21,735 nt of DNA from Euprymna scolopes (lineage: Eukaryota; Mollusca; Cephalopoda; Sepiida; Sepiolidae): the NCBI GenBank assembly GCA_024364805.1, contig CM044496.1, positions 33,030,612 through 33,052,346 of the forward strand. The letters are read 5' to 3'. The notes below the pieces were generated by a model that saw nothing but the letters and a program-made list of their open reading frames with translations, was not told where the DNA came from and ran no database searches. Position 1 is the first letter of the stretch; every line of letters starts with the position of its first letter. The position numbers were made by a program, and so were the translations under genes. Positions 10,060-19,062 of the stretch are shown here, in pieces.

Positions 10060-10960
10060 CATCCGACACACTACACATCTATGGTGTATTACTTGGCACA
10101 TCATTTTCTAGCTGCTTACTTAAAACTCGCGTGAAGTCAGCTTGATCGACATGCCGTTTTTCAAAGTACTTACATCTTTTATCTTATAGTGTTTCTATAT
10201 AGTGATCTTTCTTCCGATTTCACTTCCCCATTTTTTACCTCCGCCGCAAGTAGTTTGAAACTGCCTTTCATGGTAACCCATAAATGATTCTTGATTTATT
10301 TTACATTTATCAATCTCGCTAAAATAATAAATTTAGGGAGTGTTTTTTCTCCCATCTGAACGAGACGTTCAGCTCAGCATATATAATTTTGTAATGTTTT
10401 TTTTTCATATCTGTAATAGTGTCGTAGTTCGGCACAATAACTACAGTATCAGACATAAAAAATCTTCAAGTTTATATGAAGTAATCCCTTAATACACCTT
10501 TAGCGACTTCCTGTTAATTACATCTAATTCGTATTCTATACTGTTTAAGATTCTACGATATATATGAGAGTAATCATAAGGCAGGCTTCATAAACAATCT
10601 GTTTTATCTTTGATGAAATTCCATGATTTAATTATACAGCTGTCTAAGATTTGCAAAAAGCGAAACTGGATTTGTGTAATTAATCTTGCCATAAAGAACA
10701 TAGACTCTACATAACATACTTGTAACATTCGTCTCTTCCCGTAGCCTTTAATATATTATCATGACCATAGTGTTTTATTCGACAAAGTACCTTTCAATAT
10801 GAGGAAAATGCAAACGATATGTTCCCTTGAAACAAATAGTACGTTTTGCATTCCTTGAATAAGAGTCATATACAGACGCATATTCTCCTGAAGATTTGAA
10901 ACGATTAGATAATTTGCATAAACAACGTCATGGATAAACTCATAAAATTTTTGCAACTTG
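10060..10960 (-). mobile_element. RTE-like LINE remnant (LINE E): RT palm/thumb and tail
   Basis: Read on the minus strand from about 10,960 down. A weak palm-like segment (VVYANYLIVSNLQENM, family 'YADD..LV....E.M') is followed near 10,680-10,560 by the thumb pattern, with KSSFAFCKS, LNHGISSKIKQIVYEACL and IYIVES. These fit 'KA..AF..L...W..HGIS.KTKL.VYEACVL.TLLYGSE.W'. Further down, around 10,250-10,130, are a GGGKK segment and KHYKIKDVSTLKN, fitting the family's 'GKR..GR.K.RYKD.LK..LK'. The block order matches LINE B in this window. The expected DD, LLYG and Trp residues are lost or replaced, and stops are frequent. Boundaries are approximate. Confidence 0.5.
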
Positions 10961-11145
10961 GTGTTGAAGTGTCTATGATCAACATTTTGTTTGTTGTACG
11001 AGACAAAATGCTAACATTAATCTAGCAATATTAAAATGCATGCACAAATATCACAACAGAAATGTGTGGGGAAAATATTAGACTAATTAGATCCCCTTAT
11101 TCACACAATTATAAACTACTATTAGGCTATGCATTGACTCATATA

Positions 11146-11381
11146 CAGTGGGTGTCTAAGTATTTTCAGATGAAACTACCTTTTCAGCTATTTTTTAGGT
11201 TTTCTTATATCTGAATGTACGAAATGATTATGAAAGCTCGTTTTTGTCCGTTTGTTTACTTACATGATCTGTCTTTACAATGGCTAAGGTTCCCCGTATA
11301 CCCCATATCTGCCTACATTTAGGGAGATTGCTTCTTCTTGGCAGAAGTGTGCCATCTCTTCAGTTTAATGTTGTACGGTAG
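11146..11381 (+). mobile_element. Tc1-like DNA transposon, left end with start of transposase
   Basis: After a TA dinucleotide (11144-11145) comes CAGTGGGTGTCTAAGTATTT, the typical terminal inverted repeat of Tc1-like transposons. About 134 bases later an ATG at 11280 opens a 33-codon frame beginning MAKVPRIP. It has GRSVPSLQFNVVR near its end, resembling the first helix-turn-helix of Tc1 transposases ('MAK.PRIP....R..A..ML.AGRS...V...FNV'). The frame stops at 11379-11381 and the similarity ends there, just where the minus-strand LINE B begins. The rest of the transposase (second HTH, DDE domain) and the right inverted repeat are not found in the window. The copy is a fragment, truncated or cut by the LINE. 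Confidence 0.7.
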
Positions 11382-11394
11382 TGTGCATGTAGGT

Positions 11395-11700
11395 TCAATT
11401 TAATCCAGCTTTAATCTTACTGAAAGTAGACATAAATGACATGAAACCATTCTTCTTGTAAAGATGTTTACATGAAAATATTGTGAATCCTGGAATTTCG
11501 CCCACTTCTATATTAGATGATTCTATCACATTATGACGACTTAGCATTACCGGATGGGCTATATTAGCCTCCTTATAAAGCTGTCGTTCCTGTTTTTGAT
11601 GGTTTAATTTCACATGATTTCCAAAACCAGCTTTTGACAACAAGTATCTGCCACATACATTTTCTGTTGCAATTTCTCTCTGTTATATTTTCGTCCTTTT
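11395..11700 (-). pseudogene. LINE B C-terminal zinc-finger-like tail
   Basis: MLSKAGFGNHVKLNH (11643 downwards) matches the second half of a C2H2-type finger ('AGF..H.K.H'), preceded in another frame by a Cys-containing strand (RKCMWQ). A second, weaker unit, FSCKHLYKK, lies near the end of the 82-codon frame 11643-11395. Related LINEs commonly end in one or two such fingers, thought to bind nucleic acid. Several expected cysteines are missing. Confidence 0.5.
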
Positions 11701-12023
11701 TCTAACAAACGTTAAAGAGATTAAGGTATGAACGCTGCTATTCAAATACGTTACACTTTTTCTAATGTTTTTCTCCACAGTAATCACTATTTCGCTTGTA
11801 CTTCTCAGTTATGTACATCGATTTAAGGTATTTTGAAATTATTTTCAAGAGAATCCTTATGTTGTGTTTTTTATTCCTGATTTTTCGCCACTAACAGGTG
11901 TTTAAGAAATCCTTTGCCCTCCATCCTACCCAAGTGTCCAATCTAGCACATCTTATTTTCATTTCTATACAGGTGCCATTGTGTCGGTCAAGTAATACAG
12001 TATCAAGTGTTCGAGTTTTCCAG

Positions 12024-12494
12024 TTAATATAAAGTATTTCCTCCAATGCAACTTTGATGAAACCTTCTCAATAGTTTGTGATACCTTTTTAGGTTGTTTA
12101 GTTGTTTATATCCTTGACATATACACAAGTATAGTGATAATGCATGCTTCGTAAACACTGAACTTGATACGATCACACACCTCTTTCCACTTTGCATAAA
12201 AGCAAAACTGGCTTTGGCTATTCTGTGATTAATCTCAGAATTCAGCGTACACTGCTTATTCAACGTAATACCAAGATATAAAAATTTGTATATGACTTTT
12301 AACTTATTATTATAAACAAAGATACTTGGTTCAACAGCTGGCATTCCTATGGGAGGAGAATACATGAAAAATGGTTTTTCGAGACCGACGGTTAGTCCAA
12401 AAGTTTTAAAAGGCTTTAATAACTTGCCCATAATCATATGTGTCTGCGTTTGAATATGAAACAAGGTATGTGTCACCTGCATAGTAAAGTTCAA
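12024..12494 (-). pseudogene. LINE B RT palm-to-thumb segment
   Basis: A 156-codon open frame, the longest in the window. YAGD just upstream of its first conserved block (plus 12472-12483) stands where the catalytic (F/Y)ADD should be, so the first catalytic Asp is lost. Then FGLTVGLEKPFFMYSPP fits 'FGLTI..KKTEVM.QP', VEPSIFVYNNKLKVIYKFLYLG fits 'PSIFVN...L..V..F.YLG', and NSEINHRIAKASFAF fits 'D.EI..RI.KA..AF'. HQSCIGG near the end fits 'FH.RCLR'. The LLYG-type motif between them is eroded. The enzyme cannot have been active in this form. Confidence 0.8.
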
Positions 12495-12621
12495 GAAAGA
12501 AGGTTCTGAAATTTTTCAACCTTGTGTTGAGAGATCTGTTAAAAAGTTTACCTGATGTACGACAGCGAAACTTTACCGCCATATCTCAGTTGTAAACAGC
12601 ATACACAAACATCTTAGCGAA

Positions 12622-12822
12622 CTATATGGAAAATAATGTAGAAGCAACTACATAACCTTGTTTCACACTGTTTTCACCTAATATTGGGTAAGACAGAGAC
12701 CCATTAAAGTTCACCCGGGCGTTTATATTATGTTGTAACTGGCGAAGTATCTTCACAAAACTTGTAAGACAGCTTAGTTCTCCAAGAATTTTTCCAAAGC
12801 ACATTACAATTGATGATATCAA
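12622..12822 (-). pseudogene. LINE B RT finger/palm segment
   Basis: A 66-codon frame on the minus strand ending in NSVKQGYVVASTLFSI (plus 12625-12672). This matches the highly conserved RT motif 'NGVKQGCVLAPTLFS' (motif 4 region). Upstream in the same frame, INARVNFNGSLSYPI fits '..ARV...G..S..F.V'. It is followed on the minus strand by the palm segment. Confidence 0.8.
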
Positions 12823-13173
12823 AAGCCTTTTTGTCAGATTGTCAAAACTTGATACAAAGGCACTAGTTACTCAATACATTGTGCTGCGATCAGATTAAAA
12901 AAACACCATTGGTTATCTGGGATTATATAGGTCAAATCCATTTTTCCAACGATTTAACATACTTGCTAAAACCGTTCACATTCTTTCAAGCAAGCAAATG
13001 TCATTATAATCACCACACTCAAATTTCGACCCATTTTCTTTTATTACATCTATTCAGCAATAACTTAACAAGTATAACATCAAGTGCTGGAGTTTTTCTC
13101 TTATTAAGCTGTGTTAATATGCTTTTAATTTCATCAATGCTTGGATCAACTATCATCTCATCGAGGACCTCCT

Positions 13174-13233
<60 letters not shown>
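13174..13233. repeat. (TA)n microsatellite within LINE B
   Basis: 60 bp of TA with two TG interruptions, lying between recognisable LINE B linker and RT finger sequence. It therefore expanded inside the element after insertion. Confidence 0.97.
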
Positions 13234-13237
<4 letters not shown>

Positions 13238-13969
13238 ACTTCAGATGGATTATCAAATAGATCTGGAAAATATTCTGTCCATCGTTCCATGATCTACCTC
13301 TTTATCTTTAAAATGGTAGAACCACCTTTGTATTTTACCAATGCCGGAGGCTATGGTCCAAAACTTGTCACATTTTGTTATACATATCTTTTGAATTTTG
13401 GGGTTCATCATCTCTCTGTATGTCTGCTAGTCCTCAATCTTACAGGTCTCCCGCTGTACTTTTAATTTTGCTTCTTTATGAACATTTTCTGCACTTATTT
13501 AAACTGGTCAGATAGAGCACAGACAGTTTTTTCTCGTTCAAATGATTAGTGATTGTAAAATTATTTTTTATTAAATTAATACCTATATTTGTCTTTCTTT
13601 AAGTCAGGAATTTCAGCTCTTTCGCTATGTAGTAGTGACTTGAATCGTTCCAGAGTTCCTTCGAATGCGGTTCCAACAGATTCACAAAATTTCCTATTTT
13701 GTAATTTTGAGACATCGATGTTTTAAGGTACTTTTACTCCATTGGCTCTGAGTTTTGCTTATACATAACGTAAGTTTTGCACGAATAAGTTGTGATCGGA
13801 ATCACAGCATGCATCCCGTATAACTCATACAGTACAAATTTTCTGAAGATCACGCTGACACAAGATGGCATAATCAAGAATATTACAACTTGTTAAGCTA
13901 GGATATATCCAAGTTATATTATGACTGAATTTGTGGCCGTAAAAAGCCACTACATACTGCGAGATTATG

Positions 13970-14500
13970 TTTGATGGTTACTTAAAAAACTGACTACTGT
14001 TATTATCTGCTTTACCTAAGCCACCCAAGGTGCTATTATCACTTCCGAACCTTGCATTAACATCTCTAAGTAACACAATCTCGTCTGCTTTTGGTATCTC
14101 TTTGTTAAAGTTCTCTAAATCTTGATACATACTCATTTTGATATATTGGCTATTATCCATAGCAGCATATACTGAAATATCTGATAGGTAACGATCACAA
14201 GTTAAAGGTAATTTAAGTCACATAATTCAACCATTAATTCCACAAGGTTGTTCTACCTGATATGTGATCCTTGTCCTGATAGCAAAATCAACCCCTAGTT
14301 GTCCATTTTCCTACCGTGTGTTTACCTTTCAAGAAAAAAACGTATACCGGCACGTTTTTCAGTAACTTAATCTTGAGCATTAAACGGCTTTCAGATAAAG
14401 CAGCAATATCCGGGTTATATCTAGCAATTCTCTCGCAAAACTTGCTTTTCCTCGATATTGACCGTCAAGAATTCTCTTTACGTTCCCGGTAGACATGTTA
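13970..14500 (-). pseudogene. LINE B endonuclease domain remnant
   Basis: The element's coding start is visible on the minus strand at 14,496: ATG, then STGNVKRILDGQ, matching 'TWNVRTLLDG' with the Trp changed to Gly. A segment with DIAALSESRL (near 14,400) matches 'DIAALSETRL', which holds the metal-binding Glu. In the 60-codon frame 14160-13978, PKADEIVLLRDVNARFGSD matches 'P..DKLIILGDFNARVG'. The catalytic Asp and Asn are kept and the Gly before them is changed to Arg. Stops separate the blocks. Confidence 0.75.
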
Positions 14501-14820
14501 CAAGACACGGTTCCCCTTTTCTTGTAAGAAAGACATTAGATAAGTGAAAATGAGATTAGGACCGAGATTCGAACTTTCTCAGCCGTTTTCAGAAACGGAA
14601 TTTCGCATGGTTCCGTTTCAGATAAACTAGTTTAGATATGGTTGTTGTAAAGGGAATTTAATTGTTCAATTAATTTTTATGAAAACTGAATTAAAAAACA
14701 GATCAGCTAGAGAAGAACAGACAATAGCAATTTAAAAACAAATTGAAAAATAAGTTTGGCCGAAAAATAGGTTAGTGAGAAGTCTTTGTCTGCAGAAGTG
14801 CGGTTGGGGAACATGTCAGC

Positions 14821-14851
14821 CACGTAAGTTCCTCACGTGAGTGGTTCACGT
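14821..14851. promoter_or_regulatory. Three CACGT motifs at 13-bp spacing (E-box-like cluster)
   Basis: CACGT starts at 14821, 14834 and 14847, exactly 13 bases apart. The middle one forms the 10-bp palindrome CTCACGTGAG (14832-14841), a canonical CACGTG E-box. Such motifs are bound by bHLH and bHLH-PAS proteins in animals. The rest of each 13-bp unit is only loosely similar, so this is either a decayed tandem repeat or a site cluster. Confidence 0.4.
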
Positions 14852-15053
14852 TTAGAGCCATGCATATTGATGTCACAGCAAAAAGAAATTCTCAATATAG
14901 TTTTAGGCGAACCAGGGAGAGGATGATCGGATGCAGTCGAGTCCGGATCGAAATCAGCGCAGTCAGCCGGGCAGAGCTGGCATCATCAGAGGAGAGTCCC
15001 TTTAGAAGCGAAGGAAGAACGTTTTAAAGATGTAAAAACGAATTTGGATTCCT

Positions 15054-15061
15054 TGACGTCA
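15054..15061. promoter_or_regulatory. CRE palindrome TGACGTCA
   Basis: A perfect 8-bp cAMP-response-element consensus within the GC-richer patch, about 200 bases from the E-box-like cluster. A second CRE core occurs as GTGACGTCAC inside LINE A (2607-2616), so chance occurrence is possible. Confidence 0.3.
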
Positions 15062-15080
15062 TCATCTTTCGACTGGTCGA

Positions 15081-16794
15081 TGTGATAATAAATAAGTAAT
15101 TATAATGTTTTTTTTCAAACTGTCGTCTTTCTACAACAAAGGTAATGTGTAATCATCTTTAATAAACTTATAACCAATCCAAGTAATGTGACCCATGATA
15201 AGTAATGGCTGTTCCCTCTTGTGTTAAAAGATCTGATCACCTTCTTTCCTCTCTAATATATGTGTTAAGAAGACACATCACAGAACGTTATAAATGTCTC
15301 TCTCTTCTCTCTCCCTCTCATCATCTTCTATCTTCTATTAAATATACCCTTACATGTCTCCACCATCTCTTGATATATGATCCCCAATATGAAACATCCG
15401 CCTATACAGCATCTAACGATAGGTTACCGTGACCACTTTTATTCAATTTAGTTTTCTTTTTAATATATATCTCATCGTTGTCCTTTTGTTTCACCTACAG
15501 AAAATAAAACTCGTAAACCGCAGGTAAAAAAAGAAACAGACGATTTTAATGTCACTTTTTGCAAATCCCTTTTATGCCCTCTTATGATCTGGTTGGCATT
15601 GGTTTCCCTTGAAATTACTGCTCAGTCGAAAAATGCACCATCATAACTAGTACTTTCTGCTCACAACTAACAGCGATGTTAAGCTTAGTTTTATTCTCTT
15701 ATGTACAAAGTTGTAATTATTACTCTCTGAGCATCACCACACAAGAATACATACAGAGAGACATATCTACATACAGACATGCATATAGAGGAATACAGAA
15801 GGACAGACTTATTTTAATTTGTTTCACCAATTCTAGGGTAATATATTTAATACCGACATATTATACCGAAATATATTACATAATATAATATTAAAATAGT
15901 TGTTATTACACCCAAAATAGCGAGAGCAACATGCATATACACGCAATAGAATTACATAATAATTTAATGCAAGAATGCCAAATTGGATTTTACCTCGGCT
16001 TGACCATCCTAATATTTTCTATCAATCCGAGCAGCTGTGCTACAAATGCTTATATAATAAGCGTTTTCTTATTTAGTTTGCACCAGAAAAACGTTCAACA
16101 AAACTCTATATTAATATACATCAGAATATACATCAAATAACATTTAATCTGATGCGAGAATATATTAGAAATGGGAGAGAATTTAGAGAAAAATTCACAC
16201 TTCAACGCCACACTGTTATTAAATTGCAGTCCCCCGCTTTTTGATGACAACGCTTGAATATGTTTCTGATTTAATTTGATGTTTTCTGCTTCAAAACTTG
16301 AAAATGAATATATCCTGGAATTTTGCTAAGGGCTCCGATTGGGGCGGAAAATGATGCTGCGTACGGTTGCACTATATTTTACAATGTGCTTGTGTGAACG
16401 TTACTGTACAGGGTCTACACTCGTCTATCAAAAATATGCAAGGCAGTTTATTCTCTACAACTTCTAAGTAAAAGATCGAAAACGTATGATGGAACATGTC
16501 CATTATTCCAAAATTTCTTAGTTGAATGCATTTTTGTTTGTGGGTGTGAATTTTAATAGCGTTTGAGTTCACAGATGTTTTATACTTTTTAGTAGGGAAA
16601 ATATTTAACTCGTATCGTTATTTCGTAAGTTTGGTGATGTTTTTCTGGATATTTACATGAAACAAATTTATAATTTTTAGTATATGTAAATAATGGTTTC
16701 GCAGATGGTGTAAAGACATTAGGTCAGTAGTAGTTTTTGGTCAGTAGGAAAAGGGATGAAAGAATATTAAGGGTGTTTATTAGGTACGTGTCAA
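15081..16794. other. No gene seen
   Basis: A pyrimidine-rich segment at 15,230-15,380 (TCTCTC-like and TCATC-like runs) is followed by AT-rich sequence. Open frames of 60-75 codons at 15205-15432, 15676-15888, 15931-16140 and 16372-16572 show no family signatures, and neighbouring frames are similarly open. I regard them as chance. Confidence 0.5.
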
Positions 16795-17175
16795 ATTGAT
16801 GCCACTTATCCAAAATATGATCTCTGGTCCCCCCTCGCCAATCTTTCACGAAAAACACCCGTCTAGCTGAATCCACTGTGAAAAATATCCCCCACTCTTT
16901 ATCTGTGCCCAAATGAAAACGTTTATTCCATGAACAAAGCTTCTTTCTTAGAACTGCACACCTGTAGAACTCTGTTCCGTCTGCCTGCTTCCCACATGAA
17001 TACAACTTGGATGTCTTCAAGTCCAACGTTAACAAATTCCTAATGAACAGCCACCTTAAGTAAACACTTCCTCAAATCTATACACTATCGTATTGTACTT
17101 GCAGTAACCCTTAACCCTTATCCCTGAGAGGCTTCCGGGCCTTGATAAGTGGTGACCACCGTGTAAAAAAATATT
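16795..17175 (+). mobile_element. 5'-truncated LINE of the LINE A family
   Basis: Only the last part of the RT C-terminus and the 3' tail are present, as expected of 5'-truncated LINE copies. In one frame, with no stop for about 80 codons, I read SLVPPRQSFTKNTRLAES, then a segment containing SFFLRTAHLWNSVPSACFP and YNLDVFKSNVNKFL, then a stop at about 17,060. This is the 'SFFPRT..LWNSLP....L..FK..VNKFL' end typical of CR1/Jockey-type elements. The untranslated tail (CTTAACCCTTATCC, GGGCCTTGATAAGT) is shared with LINE A near 2970-3010. It ends in A- and ATT-rich sequence at about 17,165-17,190. It is better preserved than LINE A, hence probably younger. The long antisense frame at 16724-17035 is its shadow. 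Confidence 0.8.
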
Positions 17176-17310
17176 ATTATTCTAATAAAATAAGAATAAT
17201 TTCTTTAATTAACTCTGCTGACCTTTTTTTTATTTTATTCATATTTCGTACGTCTTTTAGTAAAACATTCTAAACTGCATAATTTAATATTTTATACAAT
17301 CCTTGTTTGA
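17176..17310. repeat. A/T-rich tail after the LINE copy
   Basis: ATT and AATA units with oligo-T, consistent with a LINE tail grading into AT-rich flank. No gene. Confidence 0.4.
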
Positions 17311-17425
17311 ACCTTGTTAATGTATAGAAGCTAAGTCATATATGAGTTTGTTATTATGACATGCAACAAATATATTACTACTATGTGCTGTTTATGTGGT
17401 ATCTAAGAACTTACATACCAGCTAT
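17311..17425 (+). repeat. Local direct repeat, copy 1
   Basis: An imperfect match to 17907-18015, about 590 bases downstream. The core TGTGCTGTTTATGTGGTATC (17384-17403) against TGTGCTGTTTATTTGATATC is the clearest part. The match ends at GCTAT in both. The two copies bracket a (TA)n tract. Confidence 0.6.
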
Positions 17426-17583
17426 TTTCTAGATATAAATAACTTTGGTTATAAACAACATCTTATTCAATTCAATATTTGATGACAGAAAATCACTGTC
17501 TAACATCTGAAATAACACGACCTGAAATATATATATCTGAATAATTAAAAATACTGGGTTACATTGATTATCCACTACATAGT

Positions 17584-17587
<4 letters not shown>

Positions 17588-17649
<62 letters not shown>
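17588..17649. repeat. (TA)n microsatellite
   Basis: An uninterrupted 62-bp TA tract between the two direct-repeat copies. Confidence 0.97.
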
Positions 17650-17651
<2 letters not shown>

Positions 17652-17906
17652 ACTGAATATAGCAGTACTTAAGTTTCTCAATAAGAAGTAAATGTATAAC
17701 TACATGCAATACTAGAAATGAATGTTAAGCAATTTACAAACGAATAAATCATGAATCTAAACAAAGCAGAGAGGGAAAATATAAATTAGAACAAAAATCA
17801 TAAAAGCAACTTTAGATTAACAGAATGTAAATCTAGAGAGTTTTCGAAATAGATTCATAAGTATTCAAAATATAATGACAATTTAAAAAGAAAAGAGAGC
17901 AAATAT

Positions 17907-18015
17907 ACCTTGGTAATTTGTAATAGAAAATCTGCTGTCTGTTATTATCATAAGCGGAACTATATTAAAAGTGTGTGCTGTTTATTTGATATCTAAGCAC
18001 TTGAATACTAGCTAT
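17907..18015 (+). repeat. Local direct repeat, copy 2
   Basis: Partner of 17311-17425. Both begin with ACCTTG(G)TAAT-like sequence and end in CTAGCTAT/CCAGCTAT. Identity is moderate with small indels, so the duplication is old or the copies belong to an unnamed dispersed family. Confidence 0.6.
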
Positions 18016-18239
18016 ACTACCCACTCATTCTTGATCGCGGCACGGTAGTGTAATATAAAACTAGTCAATCGACACAATGCATAAACACTCAGATTAAATG
18101 ACAGGAAATGTGAATCGCAAACTCGTCTTGAGGAAACTAAAATATTCAATAAATTGTTACTTTACACGTTTTTTAAGGCCAAATGTTCTTTGCTAAATTT
18201 ATACAATTATTAGCATTTTACAACACAAACGGATATCAA

Positions 18240-18268
18240 ACACACACACATACACAGACACACCCCCC

Positions 18269-18323
<55 letters not shown>
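18240..18323. repeat. (CA)n(TA)n compound microsatellite
   Basis: CACACA with a C8 interruption, then about 50 bp of TA. Same structure as at 7970-8036. Confidence 0.97.
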
Positions 18324-18324
<1 letters not shown>

Positions 18325-18360
18325 TAAAACTCAAATGACATTGAAACAATGTATGTAACC

Positions 18361-18410
18361 CACTTTCCGGTTTACGACATCCGGCTGCGAGCGCGGGCAT
18401 TACCTGCGCA
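18361..18410. promoter_or_regulatory. Small CpG-rich patch with an ETS-like core
   Basis: CACTTTCCGGTTTACG and GGCTGCGAGCGCGGGC stand out against AT-rich flanks. CTTTCCGG followed by GCGC sequence recalls the patch at 3328-3360. It could be a regulatory patch or a relic of a dispersed repeat. No transcript is evident. Confidence 0.2.
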
Positions 18411-18685
18411 CTGAAATATTAACGTTATTATTTCGAAATTATTATTTACCATGGGAAAGGTGGGTTTAAAATAACTGAAACGTAATACAGAAATGAACGA
18501 TATAAAAACAGCAGGCATTATTAACAATTGTTTATTTGGATAATTTAAATGCGAAAACAAAAGAACAATTGGCACGCTGAAATATTTAAGTAACCATTTC
18601 GAAATTATTATTTACCATGGGAATAGTGGGGTTTTAAATAACTTAAACGTAATACAGAAATGAACGATGTAAAAAAGCAGATATA
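18411..18685 (+). repeat. Two copies of a ~108-bp segment, 166 bp apart
   Basis: Copy 1 spans about 18411-18517 and copy 2 about 18577-18685. Both contain TTTCGAAATTATTATTTACC, ATGGGAA, and AACGTAATACAGAAATGAAC in the same order. The offset at CTGAAATATT and at CCATGGGAA is exactly 166 in both places. Sequence between the copies is unlike copy flanks, so this is a duplication with spacer and not a simple tandem array. Confidence 0.9.
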
Positions 18686-18807
18686 TCAAAATTTTAATTT
18701 AACTATAATAAGTATTATGATATTTGTGCAGTGAACATTTATCTATATGTATGGCAAACCACTTATTCTTCAGTATCTGTACAATTTTTTTTTTCAAAAA
18801 TAATCAA

Positions 18808-18888
18808 TTATAATGAACAGAACGACTCATAGATATATATCTATATTCTTTTTTCATTATAATATACTTTCATAGAAATGGTTCTGTT
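18808..18888. repeat. Nested inverted repeats
   Basis: TTATAATGAA (18808-18817) and TTCATTATAA (18853-18862) are exact reverse complements, as are AACAGAAC (18816-18823) and GTTCTGTT (18881-18888). A perfect 16-bp palindrome, ATAGATATATATCTAT, lies at about 18830-18845. The two long pairs overlap and are alternative folds. No TA-flanked element ends are clear. Confidence 0.65.
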
Positions 18889-18989
18889 ATATCAAAAAAA
18901 ACTATTTTCTTTACCTCACAAGTGTCAGGCTCATAGACGAATTCCATAGTCAATATAACATACTGACCCAACGGGTCACGGGTAGTCTA

Positions 18990-18990
<1 letters not shown>

Positions 18991-19036
<46 letters not shown>

Positions 19037-19062
19037 AACATATATACACACACACGCACACC

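Larger units (their letters stand above)
11390..14500 (-). mobile_element. RTE-like LINE with endonuclease, RT and zinc-finger-like tail (LINE B)
   Basis: This is the longest transposon in the window, read on the minus strand. From 14,496 down: endonuclease start, endonuclease core (14.16-13.98 kb), linker (13.7-13.3 kb), RT fingers (12.82-12.62 kb), palm (12.5 kb), thumb (12.4-12.0 kb), a basic 'GR.KKR.KD'-type tail, and a zinc-finger-like end (11.64-11.39 kb). The order and length (about 3.1 kb) fit a near full-length element of the RTE-like group whose endonuclease is often misnamed craniofacial development protein 2-like. Stops and frame changes are numerous, and a (TA)n tract of 60 bp interrupts the region between endonuclease and RT. 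It abuts a Tc1-like fragment at its 3' end. The clade name is an inference. Confidence 0.8.
14501..15080. other. Non-coding, with a GC-richer patch at 14.78-15.08 kb
   Basis: The first 280 bases are AT-rich. From about 14,780 to 15,080 GC rises to about one-half, with the CACGT cluster at 14,821-14,851 and a CRE palindrome at 15,054-15,061 (separate entries). I see no protein family in any frame. The patch may be a promoter-like region, the 5' flank of LINE B (which reads away from it) or an unnamed repeat. Confidence 0.4.

Noticed and set aside
12879-13292. 137-codon plus-strand frame
   Set aside because: It runs antisense through LINE B and across its (TA)n tract.
14960-15000. Minus-strand CTGATGATGCCAGCTCTGCC, similar to the box of hammerhead-like end motifs
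   Set aside because: The required GAAA box does not follow the short stem, so the hammerhead layout is not met.
16724-17035. 103-codon minus-strand frame
   Set aside because: It is antisense to the well-supported LINE C-terminus on the plus strand.
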